Assembly (NCBI GenBank): GCA_016710165.1
Contig: JADJLJ010000001.1
Location: 1,984,001 to 2,048,000, forward strand
Direction: 5' to 3'
Origin: Chitinophagaceae bacterium
GTDB taxonomy: Bacteria; Bacteroidota; Bacteroidia; Chitinophagales; Chitinophagaceae
Length of the DNA stretch: 64,000 nucleotides
Position 1 is the first letter of the stretch. Each line of letters begins with the position of its first letter. The translations under genes and the position numbers were made by a program. Below are positions 16,075-25,967 of this stretch, piece by piece. Below the pieces are notes generated by a model. That model saw only the letters and a list, made by a program, of their open reading frames with translations. It was not told the origin of the DNA and did no database searches.

Positions 16075-18204
16075 TTACATGCCAATATCCAGTATGAATG
16101 CACCCTGGCCTGGAATGGAATGGCCCTGTACATTCAGCGAACTGCACTCTTCCAGCCATTTTTCAATTTTCCAGGAAGGATTTGAAGCATCAAAAACAAA
16201 TTGGCTGCAATTGAAAACAGCGGTTAGCTGTGAGATATGCAGCCGGGGATCTTTTGAGATGACAACAAGATCAACCTTTGGTTTTGGCTGAATGGGTACT
16301 GCCCGGAAGGATCCATTGATGACCACAACTCTCCTGTCAAAGAACTGGTAAAAGATCCCGCGGTGGAAAAGGTCATTCATCGGATCCACCCTTTTGTTCA
16401 GTTGCATGGATATTCTCCCGGGCTTCAGGTGAAAGTTCTGCAGGAGCCCGTCTTCGAGCAAAACACGGTCGCCGATGAACCGGTAGCGGGTGCCGCTGAC
16501 AAAATCGATGGCCTGGTGCCGGGGTACATTGTAAACGATTATCTTTTGTTGCTTCCCTACCTGCCATTCATTATACGTGAGAATGGCAGTAAAAATCAAG
16601 AGGCAGATCAACCCGGACTTAAAAAGGTTTTTGTTTTTTGTCATCAGCCAGGCACTGAAACCTGTCACCACCGCATACAGCAGCCAGGTGGTAAGCGCCG
16701 TAGCCGGTATCTTATCCCATACCGCAAAGGGTAATTCATTTATCCGGAGAATGATCTTATTCATTACCCAAACCAAACCGGCCACCAGTTTACCAAGCCA
16801 GGCGCCTAAAAACGGCACCCAGGATAAAGCCACCAATGCGATCTCTGCATAGAGGATAATGGCGGACAACGGAACCGCAATGATGTTCGTAATGAGAAAC
16901 AGATTCGGGAACTGGTGAAAATAATAAATACAGGCCGGGAATGTGAGCAGTTGTGCCGCCGTGGAAACCGCCATCAACTGCCAGACCTTATCCAGCCATT
17001 TATTTTTAACATAGAAACAATTGTAAAGGGGTCGTTGAAATACCACGATGCCAACTACGGCCAGGTACGACAGCTGAAAACCAACATCCCACAAATAATA
17101 GGGGTCGTAACAGAGCATTGCAAATGCTGATGCTGCCAGTGAACTGAATATGGATGATTGTTTTTCCATAAATGCCTTACCAAGTGCAATGAATGTGAAC
17201 ATGACCGCAGAACGTATGACCGAAGCAGCGCCCCCCGTGAGCAGGGAGAATAACCAAAGGCAGGTTAAGATCAAAATGGCCTGAACCCGTTTTGAGTCTT
17301 TAATAAAAGGCAGCCTGGCAAACAGCCAAACCAGCATCACGTATATCAACCCCAGGTGCATACCGGAAATAGCAATGATGTGCACCACGCCGGTATTGCT
17401 GTAAGCCTGCACCAGGTCCTTATCCAGGTCGTTGGTATAGCCGATCAGCAAGGCCTCGGCAATGCCCAGTTCATCGCGGTTGCTGCCGGGATGACCAGCC
17501 CCTACTCTTTTTCGTAAAACAGACAGCACATATTCCCTTGCATCAAAAATGAATTGTTGCAGCCGGCTGGCATGTTCACTTTTATCGTTTGTTTTAATCC
17601 AGTCCTTCTCCTTTAAAAAAACAGTATGAAAGGTCTGTTGAAAAGCAGCATAGCGCTGGTAGTTAAAAGCGCCGGGGTTACCGGAATTCTTTATGGGCTG
17701 AAGCGCTTTTTGAATCAGTATCCTGTCGCCATATTTCAGGTCATGCTCAAAACTGTCCTTTGAAAAATAAAGCAATAGTTTTCCTTTACACGGAATGAGA
17801 TCATCCTTTCGCATAACTGCTTCCACAATGGCTTCTGCCTTAAAGGACCTGTTTTTCTCAACCAGTGGTTCGTCAAGGCGGACCAACAGGAGGCTCCCGT
17901 TCTGATACTGATTCCCATACCAACGCTTATCATGCCGGGTATCTTTCTGCCAGGTGATCAATAAACCAACGCCAACCAGCATCAGGTGAATGATAAAACC
18001 CTGCATCGGCTGAAATTTAAACCGCAGTGATACAGGAAGCAGGAAAAACAAAAGAAGGGCAAGGCTGAAGGAAATCAAAGCAACCAGGATCACCTGCAGG
18101 GAGATCTGCAACTGCCATTGGAGGAGAATGCCTGCAATGAATGGCAGCAGCAAACGCAATACAGGCGCTTTCTTCCAAACGGGTATGCCGTAAGTGGGGG
18201 ACAT
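16075..18204 (-). CDS. comEC: ComEC/Rec2 family DNA-uptake channel protein
   Basis: A 709-residue inner-membrane protein. After two or three N-terminal helices comes the DUF4131-like soluble region (about residues 70-200), then the competence domain with its hallmark HIIAISGMHLGLIYVML (near residue 275) and TGGAASVIRSAVMF (near residue 323). At least eight more helices follow. The C-terminal ~130 residues contain no metallo-beta-lactamase motif (no HxHxDH), so this is a channel-only ComEC. The family moves single-stranded DNA across the inner membrane during natural transformation. No other competence genes are nearby. Confidence 0.9.
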   Translation of the reverse strand: MSPTYGIPVWKKAPVLRLLLPFIAGILLQWQLQISLQVILVALISFSLALLLFFLLPVSLRFKFQPMQGFIIHLMLVGVGLLITWQKDTRHDKRWYGNQYQNGSLLLVRLDEPLVEKNRSFKAEAIVEAVMRKDDLIPCKGKLLLYFSKDSFEHDLKYGDRILIQKALQPIKNSGNPGAFNYQRYAAFQQTFHTVFLKEKDWIKTNDKSEHASRLQQFIFDAREYVLSVLRKRVGAGHPGSNRDELGIAEALLIGYTNDLDKDLVQAYSNTGVVHIIAISGMHLGLIYVMLVWLFARLPFIKDSKRVQAILILTCLWLFSLLTGGAASVIRSAVMFTFIALGKAFMEKQSSIFSSLAASAFAMLCYDPYYLWDVGFQLSYLAVVGIVVFQRPLYNCFYVKNKWLDKVWQLMAVSTAAQLLTFPACIYYFHQFPNLFLITNIIAVPLSAIILYAEIALVALSWVPFLGAWLGKLVAGLVWVMNKIILRINELPFAVWDKIPATALTTWLLYAVVTGFSAWLMTKNKNLFKSGLICLLIFTAILTYNEWQVGKQQKIIVYNVPRHQAIDFVSGTRYRFIGDRVLLEDGLLQNFHLKPGRISMQLNKRVDPMNDLFHRGIFYQFFDRRVVVINGSFRAVPIQPKPKVDLVVISKDPRLHISQLTAVFNCSQFVFDASNPSWKIEKWLEECSSLNVQGHSIPGQGAFILDIGM

Positions 18205-18540
18205 GCGGCAAAATAAATACAGGTGTAAGGTTCCGCCACGATTTATTTCCCGTTAAAATATGTTTTTAGCCTGCTGCCGCCGGCCAACAGGATGGAAGAC
18301 AACGATAAGCCTTATGGCATGGCCACCAAAAGCGACATGAGGAACTAACCCGGATGATCCATACGATCAAAGAGTAAATTGCCAGTCTGAAGGCGAGCTT
18401 GCCTGCTCCGCAGAAGGGAAAAAAGAAAGCATGATATTTTTATATCCGGGAGTGAACTTCGCAGCATAAGATGCCTCGTTCCCTGTTTGCCAACAAGGCG
18501 GGCTTAGCATGACAGTCCTTTTGTACTACCCGTTAGGAGA
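18205..18540. other. Intergenic region without recognisable gene
   Basis: This 336-bp gap lies upstream of comEC and downstream of carB, both on the minus strand. A short plus-strand reading at 18293-18349 encodes 18 residues (MEDNDKPYGMATKSDMRN) and could be a gene remnant, but nothing supports expression. No strong hairpin or -7 box is obvious. Confidence 0.4.
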
Positions 18541-21383
18541 CTATTTACTCAGGTGCATACTCCGTTCTTTATACAATTGCCTGAAGTAGGGATCCCGCAG
18601 GTCCTTGATAAAGCGGATGGCTTCACCCGTGCTTTTCATCTCCGGCCCAAGCTCTTTGTTCACACCCGGGAATTTGTTGAAAGAGAAAACGGGCTCCTTA
18701 ATGGCAAAGCCGGTAAGCTTTTTCTCGAACGTGAAATCTTTAAGCTTGTTGACCCCCATCATGATCCGGGTGGCAATGTTCAGGTAGGGTATCTGGTATG
18801 CCTTGGCAATGAACGGCGTGGTACGGCTTGCCCTTGGGTTGGCTTCAATTACAAACACATTGCCGTCTTTGATGGCAAACTGGATGTTGATGAGCCCTTT
18901 GATCTGTAAGGTTCGTGCGATCTTTTCTGCATACTCTTCCATCGTTTGCACGATCAATGGAGACAGGTTGAATTGCGGCAGCACCGCATTGCTGTCGCCG
19001 CTATGGATACCGGCTGGTTCAATGTGCTCCATCACACCCATCACATGAAAATCGTCTCCGTCGAAAATGGCATCGATCTCCGCTTCCTGGCAGCGGTCCA
19101 GGAAATGATCAATTAATATCTTATTGCCGGGCAAATGTTTTATTAAACTGAGCACCCCTTTTTCCAGGTCTTCGTCATTTATCACAATCCGCATCCGTTG
19201 CCCGCCCAGAACATAACTGGGCCTTATCAGCACCGGGTAACCAACCTGGTTGGCAACCTCGATGGCTTCATCGGTATTATACGCGGTGCCGTAATTCGGG
19301 TACGGGATCCCGAGTTCTTTCAGCTTGTCGCTGAACCGCCCCCGGTCTTCGGCAATATCCATATTGTCGAATGAAGTGCCGATTATCTTTATTCCTTTTT
19401 CATGCAGGCGTTTGGCCAGCTTCAGCGCGGTTTGTCCGCCCAGCTGAACGATCACCCCGTAGGGTTTTTCATGTTCTATTATCTCCCACAGGTGTTCCCA
19501 GAACACCGGTTCAAAATAAAGTTTGTCGGCAATGTCAAAATCGGTGGAAACGGTTTCGGGATTGCAGTTGACCATGATGGCTTCGTAACCGGATTCTTTG
19601 ATGGCCTGCAGACCGTGTACACAGCAATAGTCGAACTCGATGCCCTGGCCGATCCGGTTGGGGCCGCTGCCCAGCACGATTATCTTCTTTTTACCGGAAA
19701 CGATGCTTTCATTGCTTACCAACCTGTTTTCATTAGCCGGTTCATTCTCAAACGTAGAATAGAAATAAGGCGTCTTTGCTTCAAACTCGGCACTGCAGGT
19801 ATCTACCATCTTGTACACCCGGGTAAGTCCCATCGCTTTTCTTTTTTCATAAACCAGCTCTGCATCTTCCTCCTTCATAATGTTTTTAAGCTGTTCATCG
19901 CTGAATCCAAGCAACTTCGCTTCTCTTAATAATCCTTCCGGCAGGGTATTCAGATCATACTTAGCGATCTCTTTTTCACAATCGCATATCTTCTGTATCT
20001 GGTAAATGAACCAGCGGTCGATCTTGGTGCTTTCGCAGATGCGTTTAATGCTGGCTCCCGCCATGAGGGCGTCTTTGATCCGGAATATCCTGTCCCACTT
20101 GGGGATCTTGATGTACTCCAGTAATTCTTCGGTATGCATCAGGCTTTTGCCATAATAACCAAGTCCCACCACATCATTCTCCAGGCTCTGGCAGGCTTTC
20201 TGCACCGCCTCGGCAAAGCTTCTTCCGATCCCCATCACTTCCCCCACGCTCTTCATCTGGAACCCGAGTGTATCCTTTGCCCCTTTGAACTTATCAAAAT
20301 TCCAGCGGGGGATCTTTACGATCACGTAGTCCAGTGCCGGTTCAAAATAAGCAGATGTTGATTGGGTGATCTGGTTCTTTAATTCATCCAGGTTATAACC
20401 GATGGCAAGCTTTGCAGCAACTTTTGCAATGGGATAACCGGTGGCTTTACTTGCCAGGGCCGACGAACGGCTGACCCTCGGGTTGATCTCCACCACGATC
20501 AGTTCTTCTGTTTTCGGGTTGAGTGCAAACTGGACATTACATCCCCCTGCAAAATTTCCCAGGTTACGCATCATGGAGATCGCCGTGTTACGCATGTGCT
20601 GGTAAGCGGTATCACTCAACGTCATGGCCGGTGCCACGGTAATGGAATCACCGGTATGCACCCCCATGGGGTCGAAATTCTCAACCACGCAAATGATGGC
20701 AACATTATCTTCATTATCCCTTAAAAGTTCCAGTTCAAATTCCTTCCATCCCAGCACGGCTTTTTCAACCAGCACTTCATGTATGGGACTTGCAGTAAGG
20801 CCTGCATTCAACGCCTCATCCAGTTCTTCTTTATTAAAAACAATGCTGCCCCCCGTTCCTCCCAGCGTAAAGGAAGGACGAAGTACCAGCGGGAAACCGA
20901 TCTGCTGGGCAAATTCCTTTCCTTCCAAAAATGAGTTGGCAATTTTTGCCGGGCATACAGGAATATTCATTTCTATCATCCACTGGCGGAATTTTTCCCT
21001 GTCTTCCGCCTTGTCGATGGCTTTAATATCCACGCCTATCAGCCGGACACCATATTTTCCCAGATACCCAGTTCATCCACTTCCTTGCACAGGTTGAGGG
21101 CTGTTTGTCCGCCCATGGTTGGTAAAACGGCGTCGATCTGATTTTCCTCCAGTATCTGCTCCACACTTTCCACAGTAAGTGGCAGGAGGTAAACCCGGTC
21201 GGCCATCATGGGGTCGGTCATAATGGTGGCTGGGTTACTGTTGATCAGGATGACCTTTACACCTTCTTCCCGTAGTGAACGGGCTGCCTGGGTACCGGAA
21301 TAGTCAAATTCGCAGGCCTGGCCGATAATGATGGGGCCCGAACCTATGATCAAAACCGATTGAATGGAATTATCTTTTGGCAT
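18541..21383 (-). CDS. carB: Carbamoyl-phosphate synthase large subunit (one frame break)
   Basis: Makes carbamoyl phosphate for pyrimidine and arginine synthesis, with CarA. Two reading frames are present: 21383-21039 (114 residues from MPKDNSIQSVLIIGSGPIIIGQACEFDYSG, the first ATP-grasp entry) and the frame ending at 18541 (830 residues, from the IDKAEDREKF segment to the C terminus). Frame 1 ends ELGIWENMVSG; one extra T in the T run 21055-21058 gives ELGIWEKYGVRLIGVDIKAIDKAEDREKF, which matches the family exactly. The combined length is about 947 codons, shorter than the ~1070 of E. coli CarB because the C-terminal allosteric MGS-like domain appears to be missing: the protein ends soon after the second ATP-grasp (DLRDPYFRQLYKERSMHLSK). 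Confidence 0.92.
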
Positions 21384-21436
21384 ACGCAGAATTGCCGGTT
21401 ATGTGGCGTGCAAAAGTAATTGTTAATGATGTAAAT

Positions 21437-21462
21437 AAAAAACCCGGCGGGAAACACCGGGT
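21437..21462 (-). terminator. Intrinsic terminator after the MORN gene
   Basis: On the minus strand, arms ACCCGG (21462-21457) and CCGGGT (21447-21442) with a 9-nt loop are followed by a T tract running to 21437. It lies 25 nt beyond the MORN stop and separates it from carB. Confidence 0.72.
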
Positions 21463-21486
21463 ATAATAGTTTTGAACGTGAACATC

Positions 21487-22185
21487 TTATTTATTGATGG
21501 GTATCCTTACATCCCACGCACCCTGTTCAAAAAACTCAATATCTATCATGGTATTGCCAAAATTGAATATGGCCCGGAAAGGGAAGATAATACCCCGGAA
21601 AGTGGTTACTTCTTTATTGGTAAGCGCATTGGTGGATTTACTTACATAGGAGCCCCGGGTTACCTGGTGTGCCGTCATGGTAGAACTGGTCTGAAAAGTA
21701 CCGGATGTAAGGGTAGCCCCGCTAACCAGGTTTTCCACCGTAACGCTGAGTGAAAAATCCTTGTCGTTCATCTTTGATACCTCCACCCTCCCGATATCGG
21801 TGGTAACATTATTGATAACATAGGGATTTTCATATTCACCGCGGTAATTCCCTTTTTTCCAATAACCCGTTATAAGTGATTCCTTCCCGTTCTCAAACCG
21901 GTGCAACTCACCTTTACCCTCTTTCAGTCCTTTTTTCCAGCTCCCGTAATAATAATCGCCGTTGGCCCAGGTATACTTGCCTTTTCCTTCGGGTAGCCCG
22001 CCTTTGAATTCACCTTCGTACGTATGGGCCCCTACTGCTTTTCCACTGCCGCTTGCCTTGCCATTGCTGCATTCCCCCGCGTAGGTCCCTTTTATGGAAT
22101 CAAGCAGCACTTTGCAATCGGGGTTTTGAGCGGAAAGGACCTGGGCTGAACAGATCACAAGCAGACTGATAAATACCTGTTTCAT
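21487..22185 (-). CDS. MORN-repeat exported protein
   Basis: A 232-residue protein with a signal peptide ending LSAQ (about residue 19). About four MORN repeats follow (residues 33-110), seen as YAGECSNGKASGSGKAV, YEGEFKGGLPEGKGKYTW, YYGSWKKGLKEGKGELHR and ITGYWKKGNYRGEYENP. The C-terminal half has no recognisable domain but is beta-rich. MORN repeats often bind lipids or act as structural ladders; function here is unknown. The gene is divergent from the M23 peptidase with a 56-bp spacing, and a terminator separates it from carB. Confidence 0.78.
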   Translation of the reverse strand: MKQVFISLLVICSAQVLSAQNPDCKVLLDSIKGTYAGECSNGKASGSGKAVGAHTYEGEFKGGLPEGKGKYTWANGDYYYGSWKKGLKEGKGELHRFENGKESLITGYWKKGNYRGEYENPYVINNVTTDIGRVEVSKMNDKDFSLSVTVENLVSGATLTSGTFQTSSTMTAHQVTRGSYVSKSTNALTNKEVTTFRGIIFPFRAIFNFGNTMIDIEFFEQGAWDVRIPINK

Positions 22186-22241
22186 GGCAGTTGTTTTAGA
22201 TTAAGTGTTGTTTAAGCGAATATGAGTAATTTTATGCCCTG

Positions 22242-24002
22242 TTGATTGCATTTTTTTCTAACCGGATAAAAGTAACGATTCTGAAAATACGGGGATTACA
22301 TAAGCTGCTCATACTTTTGTTAATTTCCCCCTGTTCTTTTTCCCAGCCATCGCCCTTGTATCCCAAAGGATATTTTATCTGGCCACTGGACATTACCCCG
22401 GAGATCGTAGCCAATTTCGGGGAGCTGAGAAACAATCATTACCATATGGGGCTGGACTGCCGTACTGCACAAAAGCAAAACCTGCCTGTGTTTGCTGTAG
22501 CAGAAGGTTATATTGCCCGGGTAAAGATCGAACCCCTGGGATATGGCAGGGCAATCTATATAGATCATCCAAACGGGTTTACGACCCTTTACGCACATTT
22601 GAATGAGTTTTTTCCCGAACTGGAAAGGTATGTGAAGGAGCAGCAGTACAAATTAAAAAACTGGAGCGTTGACCTTACTATCCCCTCAAACCTCTTCCCG
22701 GTTGAAAAATGTCATTTCATAGCCTACAGTGGCAATACAGGGGCATCGCAAGGGCCGCATGTGCATTTTGAGATACGGGAGACCAGGACGGAAAAAGTAC
22801 TGAACCCCTCTTTATTCGGCATGCCGGTTCCCGACACCCTGCCACCGGATGTTTACCGGCTTGCCGTTTATGACCGGAACATCAGCACCTATGAACAGAA
22901 CCCAAAACTTTACCCGCTCAAAAAATTAAACGGCGTTTACAGAACAACGCCGTCGCTGATCGAAGTCAATACAGACAGGGTAAGCTTCGGAATTACGGCT
23001 ACCGACCGCTGCAACGGCTCTTCAAACCGCAATGGGATCTATGAGGCCTTTTTGTATGACAGTGGAAAAATGATCACGGGTTTCCGGATGAACAACATTG
23101 GTTATGATGAAACCCGCTACCTGAATGCCCATATTGATCATAAACTGAAAAGCAGCGGCGGACCTTATGTTCAGCACTTGTCCCAATTGCCGGGATACAA
23201 AGACGGCATTTATCTAAGACCGGGAAATACCGACCTGGTTCTTTTGAACGACAGCAGTACAAGGGGAATGAAAATAACCGTGACGGATGCAGATGGAAAC
23301 AGTTCGGAACTGATCTTTGACATCAGACAGAGCATAAAAGAAGAAGTGAAAAGAACAACATCCCCGGTTTTGAATGCCGGGCAGCAATGGTTTGCGCCTG
23401 GGATGATCAATGTCTTTGAAAACGAAAATATTTCCTTTTACCTGCCGCCCGGTTGCCTGTATGATTCCTTCCGTTTTGTTTACAGCGAAATAAGACCCAA
23501 ACAGGACAACCCGGTTTACCAGCTGCACAACGTCAGCATTCCCCTGCATAGTTATTTTCCGCTCAGCATGAAAGCATCCACCACATTACCCGGCAAAATG
23601 GTGATGCACCGCTTTGCAAACGGACGGCATGACTATGCCAAAGCCGAGCCGGTAAAAAATGGAAGTCAAGAAGGATGGTTCCGGGCCTCTTTCCGGGAGT
23701 TTGGAAGTTTCCAACTGCTGACCGATACGCTTCCTCCATCCATAAGGCCTTTAGGTTTTAAAGAGGGGATGAATACGGGTAAATTGAAACAACTTGTCTT
23801 TGTTATAACAGACAACACCGAAGAAATAAAAGATTTCACAGCAACACTGGATGGTCAATGGCTCCGTTTCAGCAACGACAAAGGCCGCCGGTTCGTTTAT
23901 GACTTTGATAACATGTGTGCGCCGGGAGAACATGAATTAAAGATCACAGCGGAAGACCAGGTGGGCAACATCACAACAAAGGTTTATCATTTCACCCGGT
24001 AG
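22242..24002 (+). CDS. M23 family metallopeptidase (large)
   Basis: A 586-residue exported protein with an N-terminal LytM/M23 domain. Zinc-binding landmarks are NHYHMGLDCR (HxxxD) and GPHVHFEIRE (HxH), with GYGRAIYIDHPNGFTTLYAHL between. Signal segment is LLILLLISPCSFS. The C-terminal ~380 residues are beta-rich, with segments such as MKITVTDADGNSSELIFDI and HELKITAEDQVGNITTKVYHF that look like immunoglobulin-type domains. It probably cleaves peptidoglycan cross-bridges or acts as a cell-division activator. The start is uncertain: no ATG is in frame before the domain, so TTG at 22242 is used. Confidence 0.85.
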   Translation: MIAFFSNRIKVTILKIRGLHKLLILLLISPCSFSQPSPLYPKGYFIWPLDITPEIVANFGELRNNHYHMGLDCRTAQKQNLPVFAVAEGYIARVKIEPLGYGRAIYIDHPNGFTTLYAHLNEFFPELERYVKEQQYKLKNWSVDLTIPSNLFPVEKCHFIAYSGNTGASQGPHVHFEIRETRTEKVLNPSLFGMPVPDTLPPDVYRLAVYDRNISTYEQNPKLYPLKKLNGVYRTTPSLIEVNTDRVSFGITATDRCNGSSNRNGIYEAFLYDSGKMITGFRMNNIGYDETRYLNAHIDHKLKSSGGPYVQHLSQLPGYKDGIYLRPGNTDLVLLNDSSTRGMKITVTDADGNSSELIFDIRQSIKEEVKRTTSPVLNAGQQWFAPGMINVFENENISFYLPPGCLYDSFRFVYSEIRPKQDNPVYQLHNVSIPLHSYFPLSMKASTTLPGKMVMHRFANGRHDYAKAEPVKNGSQEGWFRASFREFGSFQLLTDTLPPSIRPLGFKEGMNTGKLKQLVFVITDNTEEIKDFTATLDGQWLRFSNDKGRRFVYDFDNMCAPGEHELKITAEDQVGNITTKVYHFTR

Positions 24003-24168
24003 TTAACCAGTTAATTAGTTAATCTGTTAATTCGTTAATTTGTTTATACGGGGTTAATCCTTTAATCTGTTAATTTGTTTATATGGGTCACCCAGTTAAC
24101 GGATCAACGAATTAACTAATCAACGGATTAACGAATTAACAGATCAACCAATAAACAAATTAACCAGC
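24003..24168. repeat. AT-rich iterated-word long inverted repeat
   Basis: The left part repeats GTTAAT with two-base spacers (GTTAATTAGTTAATCTG ... GTTAATTCG). The right part (from about 24095) carries the complementary words (ATTAACTAATCAACGG, ATTAACGAATTAACAG). Together they fold into a long imperfect hairpin around ATATGGGTCACC. It fills the whole gap between the M23 stop and the peroxiredoxin ATG. Confidence 0.75.
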
Positions 24169-24172
24169 TACA

Positions 24173-24658
24173 ATGGCAACACATTTAACAGAAGGCAGCA
24201 AAGCCCCCTCATTTAAAGGAAAAGACCAGGATGGCAAAACGGTTTCCCTGAGTGACCATAAAGGAAAGAAGGTTGTTCTTTATTTTTATCCGGAAGATGA
24301 TACCCCCACCTGTACCGTCCAGGCCTGTAACCTCCGGGATAATCATGCCCTGCTGAAAAAAGCGGGTTTTGTTGTATTGGGTGTAAGCCCGGATGAAGAA
24401 AAGAAGCATAAGAAATTTGAAGGCAAATACGGATTGCCTTTCACCCTGGTTGCGGACCCCGGTCATACCATTATTGATAAATATGGTGTATGGGGAGAAA
24501 AACAGTTATATGGCCGGAAATACATGGGACTGCACCGTACCACTTTTTTGATCGATGAGAAAGGAATTGTTAAAAAGATATTCCTGAAGCCCAGGAACAA
24601 GCAGCATGCGGAAGAAATCATACAGGCATGGCAACTTATGGAAGAAAAAAAACGTTAA
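24173..24658 (+). CDS. bcp: Thioredoxin-dependent thiol peroxidase (peroxiredoxin Q/Bcp)
   Basis: A 161-residue cytoplasmic peroxiredoxin that reduces peroxides. The peroxidatic Cys is in DDTPTCTVQACNLRD (about residues 44-58) with the resolving Cys five residues later (CTVQAC), as in Bcp/PrxQ. The C-terminal ERK..GLHRTTFLIDEKGIVKKIF pattern fits the family. The ATG immediately follows the AT-rich inverted repeat. The ribosome-binding region (AACCAGCTACA) shows no strong Shine-Dalgarno, common in Bacteroidota. Confidence 0.93.
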   Translation: MATHLTEGSKAPSFKGKDQDGKTVSLSDHKGKKVVLYFYPEDDTPTCTVQACNLRDNHALLKKAGFVVLGVSPDEEKKHKKFEGKYGLPFTLVADPGHTIIDKYGVWGEKQLYGRKYMGLHRTTFLIDEKGIVKKIFLKPRNKQHAEEIIQAWQLMEEKKR

Positions 24659-24687
24659 GAGCAAAACAACATTAAAATACATTGTTT

Positions 24688-25059
24688 ATGAAAGTAACGG
24701 CCATTATTATTCTTGTTTTTACAGCAGGGTCACTCTTCGTTTCATGCAGCAAAAGCAGCCCGGGTAACAGTGGGGGAACCGGTGGAGGCATTACTTTCTC
24801 CTGTGCCGGCATCAGTCCGAAATTTTCTACAGACGTACAACCGATATTCAATACGGTTTGTTCCATTAACAGCAACTGTCATGCAGCGGGCAGTGCAAAT
24901 TCCGGTGGCCCTTTTACAACGCATGCTGAAGTATTTGCCAAAAAATCAAATATACGGGCGGCCATCCTTTCCGGCGCCATGCCCCAAAGCGGAACCATAT
25001 CGCAGGCACAGATCAATGCTTTCATATGCTGGATCGACAGTGGTGCCCCAAACAACTAG
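24688..25059 (+). CDS. Small lipoprotein with cytochrome c-like heme motif
   Basis: A 123-residue predicted lipoprotein: the signal MKVTAIIILVFTAGSLFVSC has a lipobox (FVSC) with Cys near residue 20. After a Gly/Ser linker, FSTDVQPIFNTVCSINSNCHAAGSANSG resembles the heme region of planctomycete-type c cytochromes, but the spacing is C-x5-CH rather than CxxCH. A later AILSGAMP supplies the Met expected as the sixth heme ligand, and ICWIDSGAP matches the C-terminal helix of this family. ATG 24688 is preferred over TTG 24682. Heme binding is inferred. Confidence 0.65.
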   Translation: MKVTAIIILVFTAGSLFVSCSKSSPGNSGGTGGGITFSCAGISPKFSTDVQPIFNTVCSINSNCHAAGSANSGGPFTTHAEVFAKKSNIRAAILSGAMPQSGTISQAQINAFICWIDSGAPNN

Positions 25060-25079
25060 GTACTGCTGGCTCCGGGTCA

Positions 25080-25817
25080 TTAAAGCACCCATTCCACTTC
25101 CCCAAAATCAAATTGCTGTTCTGGATCACCTGAGGTCATCAACCTGCCTTCTGCCGAAACCCCTTTTATCGCTGTGGTAAAATTGCTGCCCCCCTTTTTT
25201 AACATGACCTGCCTGTTCAACCGGTACAGGTTCCTGTTATACTCTTCCAGGAGGTCTTTATCAGCCCCTTTATTCAGGGCCGAACTGTTTTTCATAAGCA
25301 GGTCATAGAGTTCTTTTGCCAGGGCAATGGCATCAAATGCCTTCCCGGTGACCTGCCGCAGCGACACGGGGTTTTGCAGTGAATCATCAAAAACCACCTG
25401 GTTGATGTTCATCCCGATCCCGACAACGGCCCATTTCCAGGTCTTGCCATGAAATACATTTTCAATCAGTACCCCTCCTGCCTTCCTGTCACGCCAATAC
25501 AGGTCATTGGGCCATTTGATTTTTGTTTCATCGCCGGCATATTTTGAGAAAAGGTCAAAAACGGCCAGGGCTACAGCCGCACTCAGTAAAAACTGCTGCT
25601 GGCTGTTAAAGCGCCCGGGCTGCAGTACAATACTCATGATTATGTTGCTGCCTTTTTCTGTTTTCCAGGCCTTTCCCCGTTGCCCCTTTCCGGCCGTTTG
25701 ATCGTTGGCAAACCAGGCCATTCCATGGTTTGCCAGTCCGGCATGCACCTTCTCCATGGCATAGTTGTTGGTACTGTCCACCGTATCTACTATTTTGAAA
25801 AAACCGCCTGCGGGCAT
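25080..25817 (-). CDS. birA: Biotin--[acetyl-CoA-carboxylase] ligase
   Basis: Attaches biotin to the biotin carboxyl carrier protein. The 245-residue protein consists of catalytic domain only, with no N-terminal helix-turn-helix, so it is not a BirA repressor. Motifs are VDSTNNYAME, NDQTAGKGQRGKAW (biotinyl-AMP loop, usually GRGRRG), KWPNDLYW and AVVGIGMNIN. It is transcribed away from rsfS, with about 150 bp between the two starts. Confidence 0.93.
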   Translation of the reverse strand: MPAGGFFKIVDTVDSTNNYAMEKVHAGLANHGMAWFANDQTAGKGQRGKAWKTEKGSNIIMSIVLQPGRFNSQQQFLLSAAVALAVFDLFSKYAGDETKIKWPNDLYWRDRKAGGVLIENVFHGKTWKWAVVGIGMNINQVVFDDSLQNPVSLRQVTGKAFDAIALAKELYDLLMKNSSALNKGADKDLLEEYNRNLYRLNRQVMLKKGGSNFTTAIKGVSAEGRLMTSGDPEQQFDFGEVEWVL

Positions 25818-25967
25818 AATGAATCAAATGGCAAAGAAGTGTTACTTTTGCGATTATTTGCAAGCTACAAGCTACTTTGTAAAAAAACAATAACAAACAG
25901 GCTTTGCAGCGGGATAAATGACCGCGGCAGGCAAAAAAAAATAAAAACAGTACCGCATTTGAACAAT

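Noticed and set aside
18293..18349. An 18-residue peptide ORF in the comEC-carB gap
   Set aside because: Too short, with no ribosome-binding signal or conservation evidence
18541..21383. Two separate genes for carB (114 and 830 residues)
   Set aside because: The break is one base in a homopolymer and its correction restores a conserved segment exactly; two genes would split the first ATP-grasp domain
25680..25967. Long N-terminal extension of RsfS
   Set aside because: The region overlaps the 5' end of birA and contains the candidate promoter; the residues show no conserved character
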